In this document: in pieces, positions 36,311-46,652 of the stretch
How the letters are laid out: the number at the start of each line of letters is the position of its first letter
How positions within the stretch are numbered: the first letter of the stretch is position 1
Origin: Balneolaceae bacterium
Lineage (GTDB): Bacteria > Bacteroidota > Rhodothermia > Balneolales > Balneolaceae
Reading direction: 5' to 3'
NCBI GenBank assembly: GCA_034521495.1
Contig: JAXHMK010000008.1
Span: forward strand, 1-64,000
Length of the DNA stretch: 64,000 bases
Made by a program: the position numbers and the translations under genes
The notes under the pieces: generated by a model
Told to the model about the DNA's origin: nothing
Databases searched by the model: none
What the model saw: the letters and a program-made list of their open reading frames with translations, nothing else

Positions 36311-36561
36311 AGTATCAAGTATCTTGAAAACAGGCTTCATGAATTAGCAAAAAAGCTAATCGCTACAATATTGAAAACAATAACACTCCTACTCAATCAT
36401 CTATTTCTGAACCTGATCAAGCGGAAATGGAAGAATTTCTCGAGAACATTAAAATGCTTGTTAATACGCTTGGCCATAAAGTTTTTGAAGAAAAAAGGGA
36501 CTTCAGATCTAAACACAAGAAAGAAACTTTTTTTATAAAAGCAGCAAGGGGAGCAGATGCA
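36311..36561 (+). pseudogene. Remnant of a GIY-YIG/DUF4357-type protein
   Basis: SIKYLENRLHELAKK, then after a frame change near 36355 NRYNIENNNTPTQSSISEPD, QAEMEEFLENIKMLVNTLGH and TFFIKAARGADA. This order is that of the linker and DUF4357 start of GIY-YIG nuclease family proteins. The N-terminal nuclease and C-terminal end are missing. It lies between two minus-strand fragments. Confidence 0.6.
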
Positions 36562-36746
36562 ATATCATTCGTCTCTTTCAATGCTTTACGGTATACCAGT
36601 CCGGCACCCTGCTGGATATTCAGAATGTCGGCTACCTTTTCTTGGGTTGGGTCACTGCTGCCGCCGTTAAGCGGAGATTCCCCGCAGGCACTCAAAATCA
36701 GCAGGATTACACAGACACTGAGAAGTAGAGTTAATATATTTTTCAT
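36417..36746 (-). pseudogene. N-terminal fragment of a lipoprotein
   Basis: From the ATG complementary to 36744-36746: MKNILTLLLSVCVILLILSA then CGES, a clear lipoprotein signal with the lipobox cysteine, and GGSSDPTQEKVADILNIQQG after it. Only about 62 residues look native; from about 36560 down the frame reads through the inverse of the DUF4357 remnant. What protein it belonged to is unknown; a FISUMP lipoprotein is possible. Confidence 0.6.
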
Positions 36747-37114
36747 GGATTGAATGTTTTGAATAAAGAGAATAATTGGAGCAAAAAGCCCCATATACAT
36801 TAAATGCAACGAAATCGTAGAAAAAGGATCATTGTCATAAATTTTTGTGTTACCCCCTATAGATTCATCTCTATAAATTTCTAACAATACGTTTTGAATC
36901 TTTTTCCCAAAATGTTTAAATCCAATAACTGCAAAGAACACCCAAAAGCAAACATTGTCTTTTTGAGTTACAGGGAATAGGTTATTTAAAGACCTGAATG
37001 ATTACTACTGAAATACGGAATCGCATAATTTTCATACTATTCAGTTTTTAAAATAGATTTGTTTTATCATTGTCATACTGTAATTTTACAGATTAAGAGA
37101 AATTATAATGCGAT
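36747..37114. other. Non-coding stretch upstream of the M20 peptidase gene
   Basis: About 370 AT-rich bases. The minus frame stays open to 36941 but its residues look like read-through, not a family I know. No repeat, terminator or RNA gene seen. Confidence 0.4.
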
Positions 37115-38578
37115 ATGGCCAAAAAAATTCTGTTTATACTTCTGGGAGCTTTCCTAACATTTGTAGTTGTGGTTCTCGTGAGAACTTTTCAGCTCGGAGA
37201 CACTCAAATTGAACCACAAGCGAATCCGCAGGTAACATGGGATGAGGATGCGATGATTCGCCGTTTTTCGGAATCCGTTCAATACCAAACAATATCCGGG
37301 GATGATGGTGCAGAAATGGATTCAACTGCTTTTTATGATTACCTGGATTTTCTAAGAGTATCATTCCCGCGTGTACATAATACTCTGGAAGATACTCTCT
37401 TCAATGATTTAACTCCCCTGTATTACTGGGAAGGAACCGATCCATCCCTGGATCCTGTCTTATTAATGGGACATTATGATGTAGTGCCTGTGGATTCTTC
37501 AGATATTGATGGTTGGACATATCCCCCGTTTTCGGGAATTGTACAGGATGGATTCATCTGGGGACGGGGTACAATGGATAATAAATTCAATGTGATGGGA
37601 CTATTGGAAACGGCTGAATACCTGATTGCTGAGGGATATCAGCCCACGCGGAGTATTTACTTTGCATTTGGTCATGATGAGGAGATTGGTGGAGATCAGG
37701 GAGCAAGAGCCGTATCGAGATACCTGCAAGACAATGGCGTTTTCCTGCAGACAGTACTGGATGAGGGCGGGAGAGTAGTTGAAGGAGCGTTCCCTCTTGA
37801 CCGGCCTGTTGCCATGGTGGGGATCGCCGAAAAGGGATATTTGTCACTTGAATTGATTGCAAAATCTTCCGGCGGCCATTCTTCAAGGCCCTCAAAGCAA
37901 AATTCTGTTGCAATTCTAAGTGAGGCGATTGTAAATCTTTCGGAGAACCAGTTTCCCGCCCGAATTGACGGAGTTGTTGAACAGATGTTTAATTCGTTTG
38001 CGGATGAAATGCCATTTAGCTTTAAGATTGTCTATGCGAACAGATGGTTAACAGAAGGATTCTTCCGAAATCAGTTATTATCTGATCCGGCCACTGCAGC
38101 AATGATCCGAACCACAATTGCTCCAACCATGGTAAGAGCCGGCGTGAAAGAAAATGTACTACCAAATGAGGCAAGAGCAATCGTCAATTTTAGAATTCTC
38201 CCCGGGGATACATTTGAAACGGTTACGAGCCATGTGAGAAATGTGATTGACGATGAACGAATCAGCATTCAGCGGTACGGTGATATCCAGGTTTTGCCTT
38301 CCAGCATATCCAATGTAAACAGTTCCGGGTTTGAATCATTACAACAAACCATTATGGATGTCATGCGGGATGTGTACGTTGCACCCTATCTTGTCTTTGG
38401 AGCCACTGATTCAAGACATTTCTCATCCATATCCGACCAGGTTTATCGATTTGCCCCGATGACCATCTCAACAGATGATTTGAGCCGCATGCATGGAACC
38501 GGCGAACGTGTGAGCGTGGAATCCTACTTGAATACAGTTCGGTTTTATTCGCACTATATTCGCCTGAATACTGAGTAG
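37115..38578 (+). CDS. M20-family peptidase (carboxypeptidase S-like), membrane anchored
   Basis: Zinc metallopeptidase of 487 residues. An N-terminal span (ILFILLGAFLTFVVVVLVRT) anchors it, with the enzyme outside. Metal motifs are LMGHYDVVPV, WGRGTMDNKFNVMG (bridging Asp), FAFGHDEEIGGDQG (catalytic Glu-Glu) and a late His in RMHGTGERVS. The dimerisation domain contains the conserved GGHSSRPSKQNSV. The closest class is yeast CPS1-type, cutting peptides or N-acyl amino acids. It is preceded by a fragment region and followed 75 bases later by the EVE gene. Confidence 0.9.
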   Translation: MAKKILFILLGAFLTFVVVVLVRTFQLGDTQIEPQANPQVTWDEDAMIRRFSESVQYQTISGDDGAEMDSTAFYDYLDFLRVSFPRVHNTLEDTLFNDLTPLYYWEGTDPSLDPVLLMGHYDVVPVDSSDIDGWTYPPFSGIVQDGFIWGRGTMDNKFNVMGLLETAEYLIAEGYQPTRSIYFAFGHDEEIGGDQGARAVSRYLQDNGVFLQTVLDEGGRVVEGAFPLDRPVAMVGIAEKGYLSLELIAKSSGGHSSRPSKQNSVAILSEAIVNLSENQFPARIDGVVEQMFNSFADEMPFSFKIVYANRWLTEGFFRNQLLSDPATAAMIRTTIAPTMVRAGVKENVLPNEARAIVNFRILPGDTFETVTSHVRNVIDDERISIQRYGDIQVLPSSISNVNSSGFESLQQTIMDVMRDVYVAPYLVFGATDSRHFSSISDQVYRFAPMTISTDDLSRMHGTGERVSVESYLNTVRFYSHYIRLNTE

Positions 38579-38653
38579 CGGTTTGTTGGAATGCAGGATA
38601 GTGCCTCGTTGTTTTTAAGCAGTAAATCTTAAACAAAGTACAGAAAAATAGTT

Positions 38654-39127
38654 ATGAGTAAACGACAGTATTGGTTGATGAAGTCAGAGCCGGATGTCTA
38701 CAGTATTGATGATCTTGAAAAAGATGGAACCGAACCATGGGATTCCATTCGAAATTATGAAGCGAGAAACAACATGAGAGATGAGATGAATGTGGGAGAC
38801 CGTGCTCTGTTTTATCATTCTAATGTGCGTCCACCTGTTATAACCGGAGTAATGGAAGTTTGCAGTGAATCCTATCCCGATCCCACACAGTTCAATCCGG
38901 ATCATGATTACTTTGATCCGAAAAGCAGTGAGGAAGATCCCACCTGGCATTTAGTGGATGTAAAGTTTATCCAAAAATTCGACAATCCTGTCACAAGAGA
39001 TGAGTTGAAAAAGCATGATGATCTGTTGGAAATGCAACTTTTTAAACGAAACAGACTTTCGATTACCAAGGTAAGGGAATCTGAGTATAAGAAGATCTTA
39101 AAACTTGCCGATGCCGAAGAAAAATAA
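38654..39127 (+). CDS. EVE-domain protein
   Basis: A 157-residue single EVE (PUA-like) domain: YWLMKSEPDVYSIDDLEKDG, WDSIRNYEARNNMRDEMNVGD, ALFYHSNVRPPVITGVMEVC and the C-terminal LSITKVRESEYKKIL. EVE domains bind modified bases in nucleic acids; in bacteria they often sit in modified-base restriction, but here it stands alone next to recG. Full length. Confidence 0.9.
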   Translation: MSKRQYWLMKSEPDVYSIDDLEKDGTEPWDSIRNYEARNNMRDEMNVGDRALFYHSNVRPPVITGVMEVCSESYPDPTQFNPDHDYFDPKSSEEDPTWHLVDVKFIQKFDNPVTRDELKKHDDLLEMQLFKRNRLSITKVRESEYKKILKLADAEEK

Positions 39128-39149
39128 ACTCAGGTAATTTTAATGGTTT

Positions 39150-41216
39150 TTACCCAATCCCAAAAAATTCTGCCCTCTCTTTAAAATAAGGTTCAAAAAC
39201 TTTCTTGAGTTTTTGATGTTTGGATGATCTCAATTCAGAATCCAATTGAATAATCTCTCTTGCGGAGTTTTTTGCACTTTCCAGGAGCAGACGGTCTTCG
39301 ATAATATCAGCATACTTAAACTCGGGCAGGCCACTCTGTTTCGTTCCGAGAAAATCGCCGGGACCGCGGAGTTTCAGATCTGCCTCGGCAATTTCAAAAC
39401 CGTCTGTTGTTTCTACCATTTTCTTTAAACGAAAGCGCGCGGATTCTGTCAATTTTTGATCGGGTAACAGAATGCAGTAGCTCTGCTTTTTACCCCGCCC
39501 GATTCGTCCCCGAAGCTGATGAAGTTGAGATAATCCAAATCGTTCTGCGTGCTCAATCATCATGATTGTGGCATTCGGAACATCCACGCCAACCTCAATC
39601 ACTGTAGTAGAAACCAAAATCTGAGTTTCTCCCTCCGAAAATTTTCTCATTTTGGATTCTTTTTCACTCGAATCCATTTGACCGTGAAGTAGATCGATCG
39701 AAAAATCAGGAAACCGTTTTTTTAGCTTTTCATATCCCATGGTAGCATCTTTCAGATCCATTACTTCGGATTCTTCAATCAGTGGGAAAATTACATAGAC
39801 TTGATCTCCGGATTCAACTTGCTGCTTTACAAAACTATAGACGGCTTCGCGTTCACTGTCAGATCGCACAGCTGTTTTTGCCGGTTTTCTTCCTGATGGC
39901 AGATCTTTGATAACGGAGATGTCCAGATCACTATAAATCGTCATAGCCAACGAGCGGGGGATGGGAGTAGCAGACATTACTAACAGATGAGGGTGATCAC
40001 CTTTCTGTAAAATCTCATTTCGTTGTTTCACGCCAAACCGGTGTTGCTCATCAATCACTACTAATCCCAGTTTGTTGAACTGAACTTTATCCTGGAAAAT
40101 GGCGTGAGTACCAACAGCAATCTGGCAAGTACCCCCGGCAATATCAGAAAGAACATCATTTCGCAATGATGTGGACTGACTTCCCGTAAGCAAGCGGAAA
40201 TTGACCCCGAGTTGTTCGAGGTACTCTTTGATGGTATAGTAGTGCTGCTCAGCCAGAATTTCGGTTGGAGCCATAAAGGCAGTTTGCCAGCCGTTGTCAA
40301 TCGCCATTAACATAGCTCCAATGGCAACAACTGTTTTTCCGGCGCCAACATCTCCCTGTATCAGCCGGTTCATTTGGGTACCGGACTGGAGATCTTGCTT
40401 AATATCAGAAAGTGAGGTTCGTTGTCCATCCGTTAACTGAAAAGGAAGAATCTCATTAAAGAACGTTTTTGTAAGCGTACCTGGCTGCAATTGAATTCCC
40501 GGCGCTCGTTCAATGCGCTGCCGTTTGATCTTCATCATGCTTAGTTCAAACAGGAAGAACTCCTCAAATTTAAACCGTTCAAGGGCACGGGTAGCCTGTT
40601 GTCTTGTTTTGGGTTGATGGATCATCTGAAAAGCCTTTCCGCGCGCTGGAAAATTATGGTTTGATAGGATATTCTCAGGTAGAAAATCCTCAAATGATAC
40701 TGTTTCAAGAATTTCCTGGATCCAGCCGGTTACAATTTTGTTGGAGATGTACGCTTTTGAGAAATGTTTATTCGATGGATAGATAGGAATCAGTGTATCC
40801 GGTATTTTCATCTTATCCAGGCTTTCAAGCTGCTCCACTTCAGGATGAGCCATACTCATATACTTACCATACTTTTTGGCTTTGCCATAGAGAGAAACCC
40901 ATGAGCCTTCTTCAAACTGATTAATGAAATATTTCCACCCTTTAAAAAAAACAGCTTTGCACACAGCGGTGTTATCCTGAACCAAAACCTCGAGTCGCCG
41001 TTTGTATTTATAACCGGCTACATTTTTGGATTTAACTTTCCCCACTATGGTTACAGGATCTGAAAATTGATACAAATTTTTAATCGGTTGGATATTTGAT
41101 TTATCAATATATCTCCGCGGGAAGAGGGTTAACAGATCAAGAGGGGTTTGAATGCCGCTTTGATGAAGAGCTTTGAGCCGTTTTTGACTTAGGTTATGGA
41201 GATCAAGTAGTTTCAA
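39150..41216 (-). CDS. recG: ATP-dependent DNA helicase RecG
   Basis: Branch-migrating helicase that remodels stalled forks and Holliday junctions. The N-terminal wedge domain (about residues 1-250) includes an OB region (VTIVGKVKSKNVAGYKYKRR). Helicase motifs: GDVGAGKTVVAIGAML (Walker A), VIDEQHRFG (DExH), VMSATPIPRSLAMTIYSDLD, STTVIEVGVDVPNATIM and QLRGRIGRGKKQS. 688 residues, normal. ATG complementary to 41214-41216. It converges with the EVE gene, 22 bases apart. Confidence 0.95.
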   Translation of the reverse strand: MKLLDLHNLSQKRLKALHQSGIQTPLDLLTLFPRRYIDKSNIQPIKNLYQFSDPVTIVGKVKSKNVAGYKYKRRLEVLVQDNTAVCKAVFFKGWKYFINQFEEGSWVSLYGKAKKYGKYMSMAHPEVEQLESLDKMKIPDTLIPIYPSNKHFSKAYISNKIVTGWIQEILETVSFEDFLPENILSNHNFPARGKAFQMIHQPKTRQQATRALERFKFEEFFLFELSMMKIKRQRIERAPGIQLQPGTLTKTFFNEILPFQLTDGQRTSLSDIKQDLQSGTQMNRLIQGDVGAGKTVVAIGAMLMAIDNGWQTAFMAPTEILAEQHYYTIKEYLEQLGVNFRLLTGSQSTSLRNDVLSDIAGGTCQIAVGTHAIFQDKVQFNKLGLVVIDEQHRFGVKQRNEILQKGDHPHLLVMSATPIPRSLAMTIYSDLDISVIKDLPSGRKPAKTAVRSDSEREAVYSFVKQQVESGDQVYVIFPLIEESEVMDLKDATMGYEKLKKRFPDFSIDLLHGQMDSSEKESKMRKFSEGETQILVSTTVIEVGVDVPNATIMMIEHAERFGLSQLHQLRGRIGRGKKQSYCILLPDQKLTESARFRLKKMVETTDGFEIAEADLKLRGPGDFLGTKQSGLPEFKYADIIEDRLLLESAKNSAREIIQLDSELRSSKHQKLKKVFEPYFKERAEFFGIG

Positions 41217-41335
41217 ATCGATATAAAGTTATATATCAGTATAATATAAAATTAAAGCTTTTTAGGTAGTTAAATCATTGGATAGAGCTAAATATGCCTG
41301 ATTGTAGATATTTTTGTAAAAAATAGATTAAATTT

Positions 41336-41368
41336 TTTGCAATCTGTTGTAGAAAATTAGTACCTTTA
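41336..41368 (+). promoter_or_regulatory. Candidate promoter of the ribosomal protein operons
   Basis: TTTG at 41336-41339, 21 bases, then TACCTTTA at 41361-41368, matching the Bacteroidota -33/-7 pattern (TTTG and TAnnTTTG). It ends 38 bases before the rpsL GTG. The rRNA operon has the same spacing and the same TACCTT core. Confidence 0.5.
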
Positions 41369-41406
41369 TAAGCTCTTGAATTTACGAAAACAAACAAGGT
41401 AAATCC

Positions 41407-41781
41407 GTGCCAACAATACAACAACTCATTCGCAAAGGTAGAAAAAGCAAGACCAGTAAAACAACTGCTCCTGCTTTACAAAGCTCCCCGCAAAAACGCG
41501 GTGTTTGCACACGTGTTTATACAACAACACCCAAAAAGCCGAACTCAGCACTCCGTAAAGTTGCAAGGGTTCGATTAACGAACGGCTTTGAAGTAACCGC
41601 TTATATTCCAGGTGAAGGTCACAATCTCCAGGAGCACAGTATTGTGCTTATTCGTGGCGGTCGTGTGAAAGACTTGCCTGGTGTTCGGTATCACATTGTT
41701 CGTGGTACGCTGGATACTGCTGGTGTAGATGACAGAAAGCAAGGAAGAAGTCGCTACGGCACCAAGAAACCAAAAGGGTAA
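41407..41781 (+). CDS. rpsL: 30S ribosomal protein uS12
   Basis: Decoding-centre protein, 124 residues. [11 protein letters not shown] at the start, [13 protein letters not shown] and [18 protein letters not shown] in the middle; both lysines whose changes give streptomycin resistance elsewhere are present in wild-type form. It starts with GTG at 41407, fixed by family alignment. First gene of the str operon, 24 bases before rpsG. Confidence 0.97.
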   Translation: MPTIQQLIRKGRKSKTSKTTAPALQSSPQKRGVCTRVYTTTPKKPNSALRKVARVRLTNGFEVTAYIPGEGHNLQEHSIVLIRGGRVKDLPGVRYHIVRGTLDTAGVDDRKQGRSRYGTKKPKG

Positions 41782-41805
41782 CAAGGATTTTTAACCTTAT
41801 ATATT

Positions 41806-42273
41806 ATGCGAAGAAAAACAGCTGAAAAAAGAGAAATTCAACCCGATCCAATTTTTCATGACAAACTGGTTACACGGTTTGTGAATAATCTGATGAGGGA
41901 TGGAAAGAAAGGAGTAGCCAGAAAGATTTTATACCAGGCTTTTGAAATGGTCGAAGAAAAAACCGGCGAACAACCTCTTGAAGTATTTAAATCTGCTTTA
42001 AGTAATACTACACCGGTTGTTGAAGTTAAAAGTCGTCGGGTAGGTGGAGCTACTTACCAAGTGCCTGTTGAAGTACGTACGGACAGGGGAACGGCTCTTG
42101 GAATGAGATGGATAATTAGTGCCTCGAGACAGAGAAATGATAAATCGATGGCCATAAGGTTAGGCCGTGAACTGATTGATGCCGCTAATAATGAAGGTGG
42201 TGCGGTTCGCAAGAAAGATGAAACCCACAGAATGGCAGAAGCGAACAAAGCATTTGCTCATTTCAGGTTCTGA
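41806..42273 (+). CDS. rpsG: 30S ribosomal protein uS7
   Basis: Head protein of the small subunit that nucleates the 3' domain of 16S rRNA, 155 residues. MRRKTAEKREIQPDPIF, LVTRFVNNLMRDGKKGVARK and the C-terminal KDETHRMAEANKAFAHFRF are the family landmarks. Ends 42 bases before fusA. Confidence 0.97.
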   Translation: MRRKTAEKREIQPDPIFHDKLVTRFVNNLMRDGKKGVARKILYQAFEMVEEKTGEQPLEVFKSALSNTTPVVEVKSRRVGGATYQVPVEVRTDRGTALGMRWIISASRQRNDKSMAIRLGRELIDAANNEGGAVRKKDETHRMAEANKAFAHFRF

Positions 42274-42315
42274 TTAAACAAATTTACAATAACTACCAGT
42301 AAAAATTTTTTTGAA

Positions 42316-44460
42316 ATGTCTGAAGTAACGACGAAAACAGATCCCAAAATTTTAGAACGAATTCGCCGCACGCGAAATATCGGAATTATGGCTCATATTG
42401 ATGCCGGTAAGACAACGGTAACTGAGCGTATACTTTATTATACAGGGCGAAGCCACCGAATGGGTGAGGTGCACGATGGTGCAGCCACAATGGACTGGAT
42501 GGAGCAAGAGCAGGAGAGAGGTATCACTATTACTTCGGCTGCCACCCACTGTCACTGGAAAGATCACAGAATTAATATTATCGATACACCGGGTCACGTT
42601 GATTTTACCGTTGAGGTAGAACGTTCACTTCGTGTGTTAGACGGTGCAATTGGAGTTTTCTGTTCTGTAGGTGCAGTACAGCCTCAGTCAGAAACCGTAT
42701 GGCGTCAAGCAAATAAATACAATGTGCCGCGAATGGCATTTGTAAACAAGATGGACCGGACCGGCGCCGACTTTTTCAATGTAATTCACCAAATGAGAGA
42801 AAAACTGAATGCGAATCCTATTCCCATTCAGATTCCAATTGGTGCTGAAGACAATTTCCAGGGCGTTGTAGACCTTATTAATATGAATGGAATTGTTTGG
42901 GATGATGAATCTCTCGGTGCGAAATATGAGATTGTTGATATCCCTGAAGATTTGCAGGAAAAGGCTGAAGAGTACCGAAAGATAATGCTCGAAGCTATTG
43001 CTGATCACGATGATGAGCTGATGGAAAAATATCTCATGGAAGAAGAAATTTCTGAAGATGAGATTAATGCGGCGATTCGTAAAGCAACATTAGCCCAGGA
43101 TATCACACCTCTGCTTTGTGGTACTGCTTTGAAAAATAAAGGTGTACAGATTCTTCTTGATAAAGTGATTGAATACCTCCCAAGCCCAATGGATGTTGAG
43201 GCTGTAACAGGTACGGAGCCAGGCAATCCTGATAATAAAATGACACGAGAGCCTGATATTAACGCTCCGTTTTCTGCTTTGGCCTTTAAAATCATGACGG
43301 ATCCCTATGTGGGTAAATTGACTTTCTTCCGTGTGTACTCTGGTACGCTTGAGAAAGGTTCCTATATACTAAACTCTGCAACTGGAGAGCGGGAACGAAT
43401 TGGCCGTCTTCTTGAAATGCATGCAAATGACAAGAAAGACATTGATGTTGTTCGTGCCGGAGATATTGCTGCCGCTGTTGGAGTGAAAAAAGTAGGTACA
43501 GGAGATACATTCTGTGATGAAGAGAATCCTGTACTGCTTGAGAAAATTACATTCCCCGAGCCAGTTATTAAATTGGCTGTTGAGCCAAAATCTAAAGCGG
43601 ATGCTGAAAAACTGACAACCGGTTTGATTAAACTGGCTGAAGAGGATCCAACATTCCAGGTTAAAACTGACGAAGAAACTGGTCAGACAACGATTGCCGG
43701 AATGGGTGAGCTGCATCTCGAAATTATTGTAGATCGACTGAAGCGAGAATTTAAAGTCGAAGCGAATGTAGGCGCTCCACAGGTATCATATCGCGAAACG
43801 ATTACCAAAGCGATTGATCACCAGGAAGTTTACAAGAAACAGACAGGTGGTCGCGGTAAATTTGCTGATATGGAGTTTGAAATTGGCCCAATTGAACATT
43901 TCGAACAATATGATGACGATGATAAAAAAGTTACCGTAAGTGAGGGTTTTAAATTTATTAATGAAATTGTAGGTGGTAATATTCCAAGAGAATATATCCC
44001 CTCAGTTGAAAAAGGATTCCGCGAGTCAATGAAAGGTGGAATTCAAGCGAACTACCCGGTACAAAATATAGGAGTGCGATTGTTTGATGGATCCTACCAC
44101 GATGTAGACTCTGATGCATTTAGTTTTGAGCTTTGTGCCAAAATTGCGTTCAGAAATTCTGCAAGAAAAGCAGGACCACAATTGCTTGAACCGGTAATGT
44201 CCGTAGAGATAACAACTCCCGAAGATTATATGGGAGATGTAATTGGTGATTTGAATGGTCGGCGGGGAATAATTTCCAAAATGGACAATAACGCAGAAGG
44301 TTCTGTTGTGAAAGCGAAAGTTCCATTATCTGAGATGTTCGGATACTCTACCGATCTCCGTTCAATCACACAGGGACGTGCAGTTTATTCAATGGAGTTT
44401 GCAGAATATGCCGATGTTCCAGATTCAAAAGCAGAAGAAATAATAGAACAACAAGGATAA
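42316..44460 (+). CDS. fusA: Elongation factor G
   Basis: GTPase that drives translocation, 714 residues. G1 [17 protein letters not shown], switch [16 protein letters not shown]3 [14 protein letters not shown]4 [11 protein letters not shown]; domains II-V follow, with [20 protein letters not shown] of domain III/IV and domain [11 protein letters not shown]. The only fusA in the window, 16 bases upstream of tuf. Its base composition is that of the region (27/60 and 24/60 GC in two lines I counted), unlike tuf. Confidence 0.96.
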   Translation: MSEVTTKTDPKILERIRRTRNIGIMAHIDAGKTTVTERILYYTGRSHRMGEVHDGAATMDWMEQEQERGITITSAATHCHWKDHRINIIDTPGHVDFTVEVERSLRVLDGAIGVFCSVGAVQPQSETVWRQANKYNVPRMAFVNKMDRTGADFFNVIHQMREKLNANPIPIQIPIGAEDNFQGVVDLINMNGIVWDDESLGAKYEIVDIPEDLQEKAEEYRKIMLEAIADHDDELMEKYLMEEEISEDEINAAIRKATLAQDITPLLCGTALKNKGVQILLDKVIEYLPSPMDVEAVTGTEPGNPDNKMTREPDINAPFSALAFKIMTDPYVGKLTFFRVYSGTLEKGSYILNSATGERERIGRLLEMHANDKKDIDVVRAGDIAAAVGVKKVGTGDTFCDEENPVLLEKITFPEPVIKLAVEPKSKADAEKLTTGLIKLAEEDPTFQVKTDEETGQTTIAGMGELHLEIIVDRLKREFKVEANVGAPQVSYRETITKAIDHQEVYKKQTGGRGKFADMEFEIGPIEHFEQYDDDDKKVTVSEGFKFINEIVGGNIPREYIPSVEKGFRESMKGGIQANYPVQNIGVRLFDGSYHDVDSDAFSFELCAKIAFRNSARKAGPQLLEPVMSVEITTPEDYMGDVIGDLNGRRGIISKMDNNAEGSVVKAKVPLSEMFGYSTDLRSITQGRAVYSMEFAEYADVPDSKAEEIIEQQG

Positions 44461-44476
44461 TAAAACCTAATTAACC

Positions 44477-45664
44477 ATGGCAAAAGAGACATTTCAACGT
44501 ACCAAGCCGCATGTAAACATTGGTACGATCGGTCACGTAGATCACGGCAAGACAACGCTAACGGCGGCGATTACGACGGTAATGGCCAAGCACTATGGGG
44601 GTGTAGCCAAACAGTTTACAGATATTGATAATGCACCTGAGGAGCGCGAGCGTGGAATTACCATAGCGACGGCTCACGTGGAATATGAAACCGACCAGCG
44701 CCACTATGCCCATGTGGACTGTCCGGGACACGCCGACTATGTAAAGAATATGGTGACCGGCGCGGCCCAGATGGACGGGGCGATTTTGGTAGTAGCGGCC
44801 ACAGATGGCCCGATGCCCCAGACTCGTGAGCACATTCTTCTGGCCCGCCAGGTAGGGGTTCCCCAGATTGTTGTGTTTATGAACAAGACCGACCTGGTAG
44901 ACGATGAGGAGTTGATTGAGCTGGTAGAACTGGAAGTTCGCGAGCTGCTGACCTCCTATGAATTTGACGGGGATAATATTCCGGTGATCCAGGGAAGTGC
45001 CCTGAATGCCCTGAACGGCGATGCCGACAGTGAGCAGGCAATTCTGGACCTGATGGATGCCGTCGATGAGACCGTGCCTACACCGGAGCGGGATATTGAA
45101 AAGCCGTTCCTGATGCCGGTTGAAGATGTGTTTTCAATTACCGGCCGTGGTACGGTAGCCACCGGGCGAATTGAGCGGGGTGTTGTAAAGCTCAACGACG
45201 AGGTGGAAATTGTCGGGATTGTAGAAGATCCGATGAAGAGTGTGGTTACCGGGATTGAGATGTTCCGCCGTTTGCTGGAGGAAGGTCAGGCAGGCGACAA
45301 CGCCGGGATCTTGCTTCGGGGAATTAACAAAGAGCAGCTGGAGCGGGGGATGGTACTCTGCAAGCCGGGCTCGATTACCCCACACAAAGAGTTTGAATGC
45401 GAGGTATATGTACTGAGCAAAGATGAAGGAGGCCGTCACACGCCGTTCTTCAAAGGATATCGTCCGCAGTTTTATTTCCGGACCACAGATGTGACGGGAG
45501 CCTGTGAGCTACCCGAAGGAGTGGAGATGGTGATGCCGGGCGACAACGTGAAGATGAATGTAAAACTGATCCAGCCGGTCGCCATGGAGAAAGGACTTCG
45601 GTTTGCGATTCGCGAAGGCGGACGCACCGTTGGAGCTGGTGTAGTTACTAAAATTAACGACTAA
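44477..45664 (+). CDS. tuf: Elongation factor Tu
   Basis: Delivers aminoacyl-tRNA, 395 residues. G1 [16 protein letters not shown]2 [18 protein letters not shown]3 [18 protein letters not shown]4 [13 protein letters not shown]. Domain II/III signatures such as [15 protein letters not shown] and [16 protein letters not shown] are intact. Codon choice is distinctly GC-richer than in fusA and rpsJ on either side (one line counted at 35/60 GC), suggesting gene conversion or import. Normal str-operon position. Confidence 0.97.
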   Translation: MAKETFQRTKPHVNIGTIGHVDHGKTTLTAAITTVMAKHYGGVAKQFTDIDNAPEERERGITIATAHVEYETDQRHYAHVDCPGHADYVKNMVTGAAQMDGAILVVAATDGPMPQTREHILLARQVGVPQIVVFMNKTDLVDDEELIELVELEVRELLTSYEFDGDNIPVIQGSALNALNGDADSEQAILDLMDAVDETVPTPERDIEKPFLMPVEDVFSITGRGTVATGRIERGVVKLNDEVEIVGIVEDPMKSVVTGIEMFRRLLEEGQAGDNAGILLRGINKEQLERGMVLCKPGSITPHKEFECEVYVLSKDEGGRHTPFFKGYRPQFYFRTTDVTGACELPEGVEMVMPGDNVKMNVKLIQPVAMEKGLRFAIREGGRTVGAGVVTKIND

Positions 45665-45677
45665 GAGGTTTTAATAC

Positions 45678-45989
45678 GTGGCAACACAACAAAAGATCAG
45701 AATAAAACTGAAATCATACGATCATAACCTGATCGATAAATCGGCAGAAAAGATTATTCAGACAGTAAAATCTACAGGCGCGGTAGTGTCTGGTCCGATT
45801 CCATTACCGACCAAGAAAAATATCATTACTGTGAATCGATCTGTTTTTGTGGATAAAAAATCACGTGAACAGTTTGAATACAGATCACATAAACGGCTGA
45901 TAGATATTCTTTCAACCGGATCGCAAACTGTTGATGCTTTGATGAAGCTGGAGCTTCCATCAGGCGTAGATGTGGAAATTAAAGTTTAA
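45678..45989 (+). CDS. rpsJ: 30S ribosomal protein uS10 (NusE)
   Basis: 103 residues; also the antitermination factor NusE that works with box[21 protein letters not shown] opens, [20 protein letters not shown] and [13 protein letters not shown] follow. Starts with GTG at 45678, 13 bases after tuf; first gene of the S10-type block. Confidence 0.97.
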   Translation: MATQQKIRIKLKSYDHNLIDKSAEKIIQTVKSTGAVVSGPIPLPTKKNIITVNRSVFVDKKSREQFEYRSHKRLIDILSTGSQTVDALMKLELPSGVDVEIKV

Positions 45990-46011
45990 GATAACAGACA
46001 GAGATAGTTTA

Positions 46012-46647
46012 ATGAGTGGTTTAATTGGAAAAAAGGTTGGGATGACAAGTATCTTTGATGACCTTGGAAGAAGTATTCCTGTTACGGTTATTGAAGTTGA
46101 ACCCTGTACCATTACTCAGATAAAAACGGACGAAACGGATGGATATAATGCCGTTCAACTCGCCGCTTTTGATAAGACCGGTAAGAATACGTCCAAAGCT
46201 GTTGAGGGGCATTTCGCAAAAGCCGATACATCTCCCAAAAAAATAGTTTCAGAATTCAGAGATTTCATTCCGGAAGGACTTGAACTTGGAGATCAGCTTA
46301 CTATTGAAGACGTTTTTAATGTAGGCGACATGGTTGATGTAGTGGGTATATCAAAAGGAAAAGGTTTTACCGGGGTAATAAAGCGGCATAATTTTCACGG
46401 TGTTGGTGATCAAACTCACGGACAGCATGATCGTGAAAGAGCTCCGGGGGCGATTGGTCAGGCTTCGGATCCTTCGCGGGTTTTTAAAGGAACGAAAATG
46501 GCCGGACGATCCGGAAATGCACGAACGAAAGTGAAAAACTTATCTGTTGCGAAAATTTTATCTGAATCTAATATGATTCTCATAACAGGTTCAGTGCCCG
46601 GAGCAAAAGGCGGGTATTTGGAAATTTATAATCAATCAGAGGAATAA
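46012..46647 (+). CDS. rplC: 50S ribosomal protein uL3
   Basis: Large-subunit protein near the peptidyl transferase centre, 211 residues from ATG 46012 (MSGLIGKKVGMTSIFDDLG). A longer reading from 45970 would run back into rpsJ. The loop THGQHDRERAPGAIGQASDP reaches toward the catalytic site. Last residues QSEE; rplD follows in 5 bases. Confidence 0.95.
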   Translation: MSGLIGKKVGMTSIFDDLGRSIPVTVIEVEPCTITQIKTDETDGYNAVQLAAFDKTGKNTSKAVEGHFAKADTSPKKIVSEFRDFIPEGLELGDQLTIEDVFNVGDMVDVVGISKGKGFTGVIKRHNFHGVGDQTHGQHDRERAPGAIGQASDPSRVFKGTKMAGRSGNARTKVKNLSVAKILSESNMILITGSVPGAKGGYLEIYNQSEE

Positions 46648-46652
46648 ACCTC

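Noticed and set aside
36427-36753. A 108-residue plus-strand open frame
   Set aside because: Only the first 45 residues are native DUF4357-type sequence; the rest is the reverse of the lipoprotein fragment.
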